A DNA stretch of 64,000 nt from DAOTXR01 sp034435375 (GTDB lineage: Bacteria > Chloroflexota > Anaerolineae > Aggregatilineales > UBA3940), in assembly GCA_034435375.1 (NCBI GenBank), contig DAOTXR010000039.1, forward strand, positions 62,001 through 126,000, read 5' to 3'. Of this stretch, positions 18,672 through 26,700 are shown in pieces. The translations under genes were made by a program, and so were the position numbers. The notes under the pieces are model-generated. The model was given only the letters and a program-made list of their open reading frames with translations. It was not told where the DNA came from and did no database searches. The stretch's first letter is position 1, and every line of letters begins with the position of its first letter.

Positions 18672-20117
18672 GTGTTTGATTTCCTCCGCCGCAAGCCGCG
18701 CGACCGTAAAGTGATGGTGATTGGTCTGGACTGTGCGGCCCCTGAGTTGGTATTCGACCAGTTCCGCGACGACCTGCCGACCATGCGCCGCCTGATGGAA
18801 GGTGGAATATACGGCGACCTTGAGTCGTGCACCCCAGCCATCACCGTCCCGGCCTGGGCCTGCATGACCTCCAGTCGAGACCCTGGCGTCTTGGGCATCT
18901 ACGGCTTCCGCAACCGGGCCGACTACTCTTACCACAACATGGTCATCGCAACCGGAGCCTCCGTCAAAGAACCGCGCGTGTGGGACATTCTGAGCGACGC
19001 TGGGAAGCAGGTGATACTGGTCGGTGTGCCGCAGACGTTTCCCATCAAACCCATCAACGGCACGACGATCTCCTGCTTTCTGACGCCGACGTTGGAGAGC
19101 GGTTTCACCTGGCCACAGAGTCTAGCCGAGAAAGTCCTGTCGATTGCACCCCGCTACCAGGTGGATGTGAAGAATTTCCGCACGCCAGATAAAAGCTGGC
19201 TGCTCCAGCAAATCTGGGACATGACCGAGATGCGGTTTGAGGTGCTCAACTATCTTCAGCAGAACCAGCCGTGGGACTTCTTCATGTGGGTGGAGATAGG
19301 CGTCGACCGCATCCACCACGGGATGTGGTCCTACATGGACGCCACGCACCGCCATTATCAGCCGGGTAATCCATACGAGAACGCAATCCGCGACTACTAT
19401 AAACTGATCGACGCCCAGATGGCGCGTATGCTGGAACGCATCGACGATGATACGGTGGTGCTGGTCGCCTCGGATCACGGCGCAAAGAAGATGGAAGGCG
19501 GCCTATGCGTCAACGAGTGGCTGTGGCGCAATGGCTACTTGGTGCTCAAGGAGCCGCCGCCGCAGGACGCCTTTGACGAGAATGGCCGGCGTATGCTGAC
19601 GCCGTTCGCCAAAGTTGAGGTGGACTGGGAAAAGACGGTGGCTTGGGGCGAGGGCGGCTACTACGGGCGCGTCTTTCTGAACGTCAAAGACCGCGAGCCG
19701 AATGGCGTAGTCCGGCGCGAGGATTACGAAAAGGTACGTGACGAGCTGATCGAACGCTTCCAGGCTATCCCTGGCCCGGACGGCAACGACATCGGAACGG
19801 TGGCCTTCAAACCACAGGACATCTATCAGAAGGTGCGCGGCGTTCCACCCGACCTGATCGTTTATTGGGGCAACCTGGACTGGCGGTCCGTGGGCAGTTT
19901 TGGGCACGGCGGCATCTACACCTTCGAGAATGACACTGGCCCAGACGATGCCAACCATGCCACAAACGGTATGTTCATCCTGTACGACCCGCGCCAGTCG
20001 GGAGGTGGGCGCAAGGTCGCAGGCCGCCAGCTCATGGACGTGGCCCCCACCCTTCTGGAGACGATGGGATTGAATGTCCCAGCAGAGATGCAGGGCAGGC
20101 GGCTGACGAGCGAATAG
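18672..20117 (+). CDS. Alkaline-phosphatase-superfamily phosphodiesterase/nucleotide pyrophosphatase
   Basis: The 481-residue cytosolic protein has the metal-binding framework of the type I phosphodiesterase/nucleotide pyrophosphatase group. Asp appears in VIGLDCAAPEL, a probable nucleophilic Thr in PAITVPAWACMTS, ASDHGAKKM supplies Asp-His, and a later His lies in FGHGGIY. No signal peptide is visible. The start is GTG, with AGAGAGG upstream. It lies 93 bp after sat and 13 bp before the glycosyltransferase gene, so the three may form one transcript. A role in hydrolysing nucleotides or nucleotide-linked metabolites is possible; the substrate cannot be named from sequence. Confidence 0.85.
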   Translation: MFDFLRRKPRDRKVMVIGLDCAAPELVFDQFRDDLPTMRRLMEGGIYGDLESCTPAITVPAWACMTSSRDPGVLGIYGFRNRADYSYHNMVIATGASVKEPRVWDILSDAGKQVILVGVPQTFPIKPINGTTISCFLTPTLESGFTWPQSLAEKVLSIAPRYQVDVKNFRTPDKSWLLQQIWDMTEMRFEVLNYLQQNQPWDFFMWVEIGVDRIHHGMWSYMDATHRHYQPGNPYENAIRDYYKLIDAQMARMLERIDDDTVVLVASDHGAKKMEGGLCVNEWLWRNGYLVLKEPPPQDAFDENGRRMLTPFAKVEVDWEKTVAWGEGGYYGRVFLNVKDREPNGVVRREDYEKVRDELIERFQAIPGPDGNDIGTVAFKPQDIYQKVRGVPPDLIVYWGNLDWRSVGSFGHGGIYTFENDTGPDDANHATNGMFILYDPRQSGGGRKVAGRQLMDVAPTLLETMGLNVPAEMQGRRLTSE

Positions 20118-20130
20118 GTTTGGCCTACCC

Positions 20131-21504
20131 ATGGCAGACTCACGGCGCAGGTTGGACCGCTTCGTGTGGATTGTGCTGGGCGTAGCGCTGGCCTTGCGTG
20201 TGGTCGTGATGCTGACTGTCTTCACTCACGACACTGCTATTGCGAGCGATACCCACTATTACATCACTGTGGCCCGCGCCCCCTGGCGGCTGGGCATTCC
20301 TGAGGGTCCTTATTTCAACGATCCTGATTTCACACCTGGCTCATACTCCCGGCGCGTCCTGGCTGTGGTGGGCGTAGGCCCGATCTATCCTGCCTTTCTG
20401 GTGCCCTTCTTCAACCTGATCCCCGATGAAGCCCTGGTAGCCCAGTTCACGGCAGCCCGCCTGGCTCAAGCGCTGCTCGACACTTTGACCGTGCTGTGGA
20501 TATACCTGGTCGCCCAACGCCTGTTCGGCGAGCGGGTGGGCCGGGTGGCGTTGGTAGCTCAGGCGCTGGATCTGCGCTATGTGTTCACTGCCGGCACCAT
20601 CGCGACCGAGACGTTGTTCATTTCGCTGTTAACGGGATTCATGCTGATCTACGTGCGTGCGCTGTCCCAATCTAAGGCTGGACCGTACCGGCTGGCTGGG
20701 CTGCTGCTAGCCCTGGCAACGTTGACCAGGCCGGTGCCGTTGCTCTTCCCGGCCATGCTCGTCTTCCCGGCCTGGTTGTCTACCTCAGACCGTCGCCAAG
20801 CGTGGCGTGGGCTGGCCTGGCTGCTAGGTGTGATGGTACTAGTAATCGCTCCGTGGACGATCCGCACCTCGATCATCACCGGTGAGTTCACGCCGGTCAG
20901 CACGTCAGCCTTCTCGCAGTTTTACCGTTCGACCTACGAAAACGGCGGCGAGATCTCAACCGATCAGGCGCTCAACCAGGCAGTCGCCCAAGACATGGGA
21001 CCAGGGGATGCCCACACAGAGGGAAGTGAATACGTGGGGGCCGGGATACGTCGCATTCTCCAGGCGCCGGGAGCGTGGCTCCTGCGGATCGCCCGGGACA
21101 CCGCGACAGCTTATGGACAGCCTTTCGGTACAGTGATTCTCACCCCCCCAGGGACAGCGCTCAAAGAGACAGTGGTAGCCTTTTTCAGGGGGAAGGCATC
21201 ACTAGGCCAAGTGATCAGCACGCCTGCTTTCTGGCGGCGGCTGCTTATGTACATCTGGCACATCTGGGGGCTGGTCGGGGGAATGGCGGGAATTGTGCTG
21301 TGTGTACGCCGCCAGTGGCGCGACATCCTGCCGCTCATTATATGGGTGATGTACACCACCAGCGTGACAGCAGCATTGTTGATCGAGCCGCGCTACGTGT
21401 TCCCCACAATGTTCGTTTTCACCATCCTAGCTGCCTACGCCACCGTGCGAGCCTGGGATGCCCTGGGATTGAGCAAGTGGCTGCAAAGCAACTCACAGCG
21501 ATGA
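20131..21504 (+). CDS. Multi-pass glycosyltransferase, GT39/ArnT-like
   Basis: The 457-residue protein has about 10-12 membrane helices. The first extracytoplasmic loop after helix 1 carries an acidic residue (IASDTHYYI), as in GT-C glycosyltransferases that use polyprenyl-phosphate sugars. The loop also has GPYFNDPDF and later VGPIYPAFLV, typical of GT39-like proteins. It probably transfers a sugar from a lipid-linked donor to a protein or lipid on the outer face. The start is ATG, 13 bp after the phosphodiesterase stop; the ribosome site is weak. It converges with the next gene, whose stop is 10 bp away. Acceptor and sugar are unknown. Confidence 0.78.
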   Translation: MADSRRRLDRFVWIVLGVALALRVVVMLTVFTHDTAIASDTHYYITVARAPWRLGIPEGPYFNDPDFTPGSYSRRVLAVVGVGPIYPAFLVPFFNLIPDEALVAQFTAARLAQALLDTLTVLWIYLVAQRLFGERVGRVALVAQALDLRYVFTAGTIATETLFISLLTGFMLIYVRALSQSKAGPYRLAGLLLALATLTRPVPLLFPAMLVFPAWLSTSDRRQAWRGLAWLLGVMVLVIAPWTIRTSIITGEFTPVSTSAFSQFYRSTYENGGEISTDQALNQAVAQDMGPGDAHTEGSEYVGAGIRRILQAPGAWLLRIARDTATAYGQPFGTVILTPPGTALKETVVAFFRGKASLGQVISTPAFWRRLLMYIWHIWGLVGGMAGIVLCVRRQWRDILPLIIWVMYTTSVTAALLIEPRYVFPTMFVFTILAAYATVRAWDALGLSKWLQSNSQR

Positions 21505-21514
21505 TTCTACGCCG

Positions 21515-22045
21515 TCATTCGGCCTGGCTGGGCGCAGAATCGGATGTACTGGCTGCTGCCCCCGCTTCGCCCGCCAGCGATCCTGCGGCGCGTGCTCCGA
21601 TCCATGCTCCAACCAGCGCCAGCCCGATGGCCGCCACATAGCCTGCTGCGTCGAACAGGAAGCGTTTCAGCGTCCCCGGTGCGCCGAAAATCAGGTCCAG
21701 CGCCAGGCGCAGCAGCACAAGCACGATCACACTGCCGAAAGCCATCACGAAGGCATTGGCCAGCGTCGCCTGGGGTGTTCTCGCCAGTAGACGGGCCAGC
21801 CCAATGCCCTGCACCAACGCCAGCAGAACAACTGTACCCCGCAACGACCACTGGAACCACGGCCCGGCCACAAAGGCCGCTGCCCGGCTCGTGATCTCGG
21901 CGCTGTCCAGGCTGGGGTTGGATACCCCCTGGACCAACGCAGAACCGAAGGAAAGCGTCAACGCGAGGGCAGCACATAGACCTACAAACGTGCCCCCTAC
22001 GCGGCGTATGGTTGGCCAGTGAAGCAGTGGAGTGGACTCGGCCAT
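21515..22045 (-). CDS. Four-helix membrane protein of unknown function
   Basis: The 176-residue protein has about four hydrophobic segments (roughly 17-37, 58-80, 97-120 and 130-155) and ends in a low-complexity Ala/Ser tail (AGEAGAAASTSDSA). A start at 22045 is supported by AAGGGG 7 bases upstream. I do not recognise a family; nothing catalytic is apparent. It lies 21 bp after the AEC-type transporter on the same strand and is probably co-transcribed with it, so it might be an accessory membrane subunit, but that is a guess from position alone. Confidence 0.7.
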   Translation of the reverse strand: MAESTPLLHWPTIRRVGGTFVGLCAALALTLSFGSALVQGVSNPSLDSAEITSRAAAFVAGPWFQWSLRGTVVLLALVQGIGLARLLARTPQATLANAFVMAFGSVIVLVLLRLALDLIFGAPGTLKRFLFDAAGYVAAIGLALVGAWIGARAAGSLAGEAGAAASTSDSAPSQAE

Positions 22046-22066
22046 GGCTTTTCCCCTTAGATTGGG

Positions 22067-22969
22067 TCAGCGGACAAGCAACAACAGCACCGGAATCGTA
22101 CCAGCGCTGAACAGCGTTGTCCAGAACACCATCTGCGAGGCGAAGTCGGCATCACGGTCGAACTCGGTGGCCATGATGAACACATTGATAGCCACCGGCA
22201 GCCCTGCGCCAACGATCAGCACCGGCCCCAGCTCATCGCCGGGTTTGAACAGCAGGACCAAACCCGTCGCCACCAGCGGCGACACGGCCAGCCGCATCAC
22301 CGATACAGCAGCAGTCGGCAACAGACTGCCGCCAACCTTGCTGCGAGAGAGTTGCACGCCGAGCGTCAGCAGCGCCATCGACACAAACCCGTCCCCCAGG
22401 TGGCCTAGAGGGATGGCAAGTTGATCGGGTAGCCCCAGGTGCAGCGCACGCAGAGCAAAGGCAATGGGAATAGCGTACACGACCGGCATACGAAACAGGC
22501 GCAACAGCGACTGAGGCAGGCTCTCGTAGCCTGCCCCATAGAGCAAAAGACCAATAGTGTACAGCAATGCCACCTGTACCAGCAGCACAATGGCGATCAC
22601 GCTCACGGCACGCTCGCCAAAGGCCAGCAGCATAAGCGGAAAACCATAGTTCCCGGCGTTATAAACCACACTGCCAAATGACAGAACCGTGCGCTGGGCC
22701 GCAAAGGGTTTGAGCGAGAACACCCCTGCCGATAACAGGCACATAACCAGGTAGTGAGTCAGCGCCACCAGCGCAATGGTGGCCACCTCGTGAGCCTGGA
22801 GATCGGAGAATAGGATTTTGAGGAAAACCATCGCCGGAGTGAAAATGTAGAAGTTCAGCTTGGCAAGCGTGAACACGTCAAGCCGGAAGGCCCGGTCGAG
22901 AAGCATGCCGATCCCGATCAGGATGAAGATCGGCAGTACGACGTTGAAGATGATGTCAAATGGTGACAT
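22067..22969 (-). CDS. AEC-family (auxin efflux carrier-like) transporter
   Basis: The 300-residue integral membrane protein has about ten helices in two five-helix halves, as in the AEC family of the BART superfamily. It opens with VVLPIFILIGIG and has VVYNAGNYGFPLML, the Asn-Gly-Phe-Pro crossover region typical of bacterial members. Related carriers export or import organic acids such as malate or malonate; this substrate is unknown. The ATG at 22969 shares the four bases CATG with the divergent DUF123 gene, so the promoter must lie inside that gene's coding region or be very short. Confidence 0.88.
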   Translation of the reverse strand: MSPFDIIFNVVLPIFILIGIGMLLDRAFRLDVFTLAKLNFYIFTPAMVFLKILFSDLQAHEVATIALVALTHYLVMCLLSAGVFSLKPFAAQRTVLSFGSVVYNAGNYGFPLMLLAFGERAVSVIAIVLLVQVALLYTIGLLLYGAGYESLPQSLLRLFRMPVVYAIPIAFALRALHLGLPDQLAIPLGHLGDGFVSMALLTLGVQLSRSKVGGSLLPTAAVSVMRLAVSPLVATGLVLLFKPGDELGPVLIVGAGLPVAINVFIMATEFDRDADFASQMVFWTTLFSAGTIPVLLLLVR

Positions 22970-23462
22970 GGAAACCTCAAGGTGTTACGAGATCGCGCCG
23001 AGAAGGTTACCCCTTGTTGGCCTATCTGCCAATCTGTTCAATCTGCCTGAGGGACAGGGAACCTACGTGTTGCTGCTGCGCCTACACGATCCGGCGGAAA
23101 TTCGGGTAGGTCGATTGGGGGAACTCCGTTTCGAGGCAGGACTGTACGCCTACGTGGGCAGCGCGCAAGGGCCTGGCGGCCTTCGCGCTCGCATCGCCCG
23201 GCACCTGCGCACCGAAAAGCGTCTCCACTGGCATATCGATAGACTGACGGCCCACGCCCGCCCTGTCGAGGTGTGGCTAGCGGAGTCGACAGCACCTCTG
23301 GAATGTGGCTGGGCGCAGGCTATCGCTGCGCTGCCGAATGTGACGGAACCGGCGCATGGCTTTGGCGCTTCAGATTGCACCTGCCGCACCCATCTGTTCC
23401 ACCTGCCAGACGATGCGCCTGACGTGGCCTGGGAACTGTGGGGAAAATCACATCAAACCTGA
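22968..23462 (+). CDS. DUF123 / GIY-YIG-like domain protein
   Basis: The 164-residue protein matches the DUF123 family, GIY-YIG-related proteins often fused or linked to endonuclease III in archaea and some bacteria. Visible conserved patches are GTYVLLLRL, GLYAYVGSAQGPGGL, ARHLRTEKRLHWHID and FGASDCTCRTHLF. The Tyr, Gly, Arg and His pattern resembles the GIY-YIG active site, so a nuclease or nucleic-acid role is possible. The only in-frame conventional start before the domain is ATG at 22968, which overlaps the start of the divergent transporter and lacks a ribosome site; the first 30 residues do not look like family sequence. Its stop converges with the AAA protein, 37 bp away. Confidence 0.72.
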   Translation: METSRCYEIAPRRLPLVGLSANLFNLPEGQGTYVLLLRLHDPAEIRVGRLGELRFEAGLYAYVGSAQGPGGLRARIARHLRTEKRLHWHIDRLTAHARPVEVWLAESTAPLECGWAQAIAALPNVTEPAHGFGASDCTCRTHLFHLPDDAPDVAWELWGKSHQT

Positions 23463-23499
23463 GATGTGCTGCTGCCACCAACCCACAGCCCACAAGGCA

Positions 23500-25536
23500 T
23501 TACGCCACATCCTGGCGCAGCAGCGGTTGGAGCGCCAGGCGTAGCCAGTGACGGGTGATCTCCTGGCGAGGCAGGCCCACCAACACTTGGTTCATCAGCA
23601 AGACGCCGTCCTGCTCGCTGCGCGCCCCCCAGCCAGCCCGCGCCGACTCTAGGTGGGGGTGCGCCTCACCTTCGTCCCCAGAGTAGTACAGCACCATGCC
23701 GAGTGTGCCGCGCATGAGCGTGCGGGCCGACCCCAGTCCAGAGGTATCCGCCAGTCGGGCGAGTGAGTCGCGGCTAAAACGTACAGCCTCGTAGGACCGC
23801 CCCGTAAGCGCCAGCGACCACACCAGCCCCGACTCGACCCGTGAGCGAATGTGGTCCGGCGTCCCTGGTGACAAGTTGGCAACGACCCCTGACAGAACAT
23901 GGACGGCCTGTGCCGGGTCGACAGCTATCAGCACTAGCCCCAGCTTTCCGAGCAACGATACAGGCGAGTTATGCTTGGGTCCAAGTTTGGCATAGGCGTT
24001 GGCTGCCGCCTGGTAGTCGCCTGCCGCAGCGTAGAGGTCCCCTAGCGCCTCGGCATAGGCAGCCTGCTTTTCTACTAGGTCGGGCTTGCCTGCCGCGAGC
24101 TGGGCTCCACGCTGGTACAGTGAGATGAGCTGCTCACGGTTGCCATCCCGGCGGGCATCGATCAGCGCCAGGTCGATCACGTTCAGCGCCTTCTCAGGCT
24201 GCTTGGCTCGTTCATAGTGATACAGCGCCGACTCGAAGCGCAACCTGCGCCCGGTGGCCGGGACGGCGTAATAGTCCCCAGCGTGGGCGTGAAGCGTGGT
24301 GAGGATTTCAGGCGGAATGCTGCGGTAGATCATGTCGCGCAACATCGCGTGAGCGAAACGATAAGCGACCAGGCGGCCCACCCCGCTGGCCTCCAGCCAA
24401 CCCGAATCAACCAGCGCCGAAAGGTCAGCCATCATCTCATCCACGGTGGCCTCGCCACGCATGGCCCGCAGCGCGCCGATCCGCACTCCATCGCCCAGCA
24501 CCGTAGCTGCCAGCAGCATCTCGCGCTGGCCTTTGCTGAGCAGACGGATGCGCTCAGCGACGATCTCGCGAATGCGCAGAACCGGTTCGGCTCCACTCAG
24601 CTCGGCCTGACCGGAGTCGGGTGACAGCGTAACGCTGCCTGTCTCCTGTAAATGTTGAGCCAGCAGCCGGATCAACAGCGGGCGTCCTGCTGAGCGGTGC
24701 CAGAACAGGTTTGAAAGCTCGGGCGACAGGCCTGTGGCCCCCAGTAGACTGGCTGCCATCGCTGCTGCATCGTCGGGCAAGAGGTCCTTGATCTCAACAG
24801 TGACGGCCTCAAGCGTGCCGAGCAGGTCCGCCGGGGCATCGGGGGCAAAAGTGGCGACCAGGTACACCGGTGACGGCAGTGTCTCGACCATGCGCCGCAG
24901 GTCGGCAAACACAGTGCGGGTGACCTCGCTGGCCTGATCAAGGTCATCAAAGATCACCAACATGCCTCTCTGTGCGCCGCTACGGTCTGCCGCGCCCCAG
25001 GCATGGAACAGCCGGAGCACTGCATCAGGCACATCCAGGTCGGCGCTCAGGATCAGTGTTCCCGTAGGGCTTGGCTCCTCCTCGCCCCTGATTCTAGTGG
25101 AAGCTTGGTCGGCGTGGGGCAGCCCCAACAGCTTGAGCACCGTTCCCGTCAGCTCGCCCAACACCATGCCACCCAAGACTTGCCGGACACGTTCGCGCTG
25201 CGCCTCGGCGGGCTGAGCAGGGTCCACATCCAGAAGCGCGCGCACGATCTCGGCCAACGGATGGTAAGGATGCTGCACACTTCCTCGACAGGGCACAAAC
25301 ACTGCCAGCATGCCCATGCGGCGAGCCTCGTTGAGCGCCTCGTGCGCCATCCGCGACTTGCCGATGCCGCTGGCTGCTTTAAGGGCTGTCACACTGCCCT
25401 GGCCCTGGCGCGTAAGCTGCAGCTGGGCTTGGATCAGTGCCATGACCTCCTGCCGCCCTATCAATGGGGGGGCATGGAGGGGTAGCTGTGGTGTGCTGCT
25501 GGCAGCGCGTGATGCGTTGGGTTCGGTCTCGGTCAT
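23500..25536 (-). CDS. STAND-type AAA ATPase with TPR-like C-terminus
   Basis: The 678-residue protein starts with PPLIGRQEVMALIQ, followed by a P-loop variant AASGIGKS (about residues 47-54) and a Walker B strand MLVIFDDLDQ. About 270 residues of helical repeats follow, with TPR-like units (ALGDLYAAAGDYQAAANAYAKL). This is the architecture of signal-transduction ATPases that elsewhere carry LuxR-type HTH or adenylate cyclase domains. Neither is present here, nor next door. The first P-loop residue is Ala where Gly is usual, so ATP binding is likely but not proven. It follows the P1 peptidase by 112 bp on the same strand. The role, perhaps a scaffold or sensor ATPase, is unknown. Confidence 0.78.
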   Translation of the reverse strand: MTETEPNASRAASSTPQLPLHAPPLIGRQEVMALIQAQLQLTRQGQGSVTALKAASGIGKSRMAHEALNEARRMGMLAVFVPCRGSVQHPYHPLAEIVRALLDVDPAQPAEAQRERVRQVLGGMVLGELTGTVLKLLGLPHADQASTRIRGEEEPSPTGTLILSADLDVPDAVLRLFHAWGAADRSGAQRGMLVIFDDLDQASEVTRTVFADLRRMVETLPSPVYLVATFAPDAPADLLGTLEAVTVEIKDLLPDDAAAMAASLLGATGLSPELSNLFWHRSAGRPLLIRLLAQHLQETGSVTLSPDSGQAELSGAEPVLRIREIVAERIRLLSKGQREMLLAATVLGDGVRIGALRAMRGEATVDEMMADLSALVDSGWLEASGVGRLVAYRFAHAMLRDMIYRSIPPEILTTLHAHAGDYYAVPATGRRLRFESALYHYERAKQPEKALNVIDLALIDARRDGNREQLISLYQRGAQLAAGKPDLVEKQAAYAEALGDLYAAAGDYQAAANAYAKLGPKHNSPVSLLGKLGLVLIAVDPAQAVHVLSGVVANLSPGTPDHIRSRVESGLVWSLALTGRSYEAVRFSRDSLARLADTSGLGSARTLMRGTLGMVLYYSGDEGEAHPHLESARAGWGARSEQDGVLLMNQVLVGLPRQEITRHWLRLALQPLLRQDVA

Positions 25537-25648
25537 AGCGCCCCCGATCTACCAGGCTGGGCGATGAACGTCTCTATCATGGCAATAATTCCATAGCCAG
25601 CAGGCAAGCCGCAGGGACCCTCTAGCCCTCACCGGCGCTCTCCTATTG

Positions 25649-26653
25649 TCACGAGGCGGTCGAAGGGGTAGGGCGCTCGAAGTCGCGTGCAGCGATGCAC
25701 CCACCGAGTGTCCTCGCCGCCTGGACAGCATGAACAATAGACTGTGCCACAACCTCTGCAGCATAGGCTCCTACCACATTGACATTGGCATTCTTCTTGC
25801 CGGTGGCCATCACGAAGATCGTATCGCCATCAAGCATGGTGTGCGCCGGACGGATGGCGCGGGCCAGGCCGTCCTGAGCCATCTGAGCGACCTTGTTGGC
25901 CTGCTCTTTGGTCAGCCGGGCATTGGTCGCTACCACACCGATCACAGTGCTGCCCATGGCGATGCGATTGGCTGTTTTGCCGACGAACGTGCGCAGCGTT
26001 GCCAGAGTGTCAGCGAACTCTCTCCCGGCGGGTGGCTTGCGCGCCCCGGCAATGATCTGGCCAGTAGCGGGGTCAACCACATCACCATAAGCATTGACAG
26101 CCACCAGCGCCCCAACGACTAGTCCCCCACCCAGATCGACGCTGGCCGTACCGATCCCCCCTTTCATCCGGGAGCTGGCGCCGAAAATGCGGCCCACTGC
26201 CGCGCCTGTCCCAGCGCCTACACTCCCCTGCTCTACAGGGCCGGCGGCAGCCGCCTCGCAGGCGGCGCGTCCCATCGCTGCATCAGGGCGAACGGTGGAA
26301 CTGCCGATGTCCAGGTCGAACAAAATGGCCGCCGGGACAATCGGCACATGGGTGACCCCCACGTTGAAGCCGATCTTGCGTTCCTCAAGGTAGGCCATCA
26401 CCCCCGCCGCAGCCTCCAGCCCGAAGGCGCTGCCGCCTGCCAACAGGATGGCATGGACTTTCTCGACCAGGTGCAGCGGGCGCAGCAGATCGGTCTCACG
26501 GGTGCCGGGCGCGCCGCCGCGCTGATCCACCCCCCCCACCGCACCCTCTTCGCAGATCACGACCGTGCAGCCGGTGACGGCTGCGAGGTCTTGCGCGTGC
26601 CCTACTTTGATTCCCGGTACATCAGTAATGGCATTGTTGAATCTGCCCGCCAT
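25649..26653 (-). CDS. P1-family peptidase (DmpA-like aminopeptidase/D-esterase)
   Basis: The 334-residue protein belongs to the P1 (DmpA/BapA) Ntn-hydrolase fold. Such enzymes cleave themselves before a Ser that becomes the nucleophile and then remove N-terminal residues or beta-amino acids from small peptides. Family motifs visible are NAITDVPGIKVGHA, KGGIGTASVDLGGG and, before the probable cut site, AMGSTVIGVVATNA (Ser after Gly near residue 225). No signal peptide is seen. It lies 47 bp downstream of the histidine kinase gene on the same strand. Substrate specificity cannot be judged. Confidence 0.9.
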   Translation of the reverse strand: MAGRFNNAITDVPGIKVGHAQDLAAVTGCTVVICEEGAVGGVDQRGGAPGTRETDLLRPLHLVEKVHAILLAGGSAFGLEAAAGVMAYLEERKIGFNVGVTHVPIVPAAILFDLDIGSSTVRPDAAMGRAACEAAAAGPVEQGSVGAGTGAAVGRIFGASSRMKGGIGTASVDLGGGLVVGALVAVNAYGDVVDPATGQIIAGARKPPAGREFADTLATLRTFVGKTANRIAMGSTVIGVVATNARLTKEQANKVAQMAQDGLARAIRPAHTMLDGDTIFVMATGKKNANVNVVGAYAAEVVAQSIVHAVQAARTLGGCIAARDFERPTPSTAS

Positions 26654-26700
26654 GAGGTTGGCTCTCTCCCTGTCGATCCCCTTGCAAGGGCATCCCGCGT

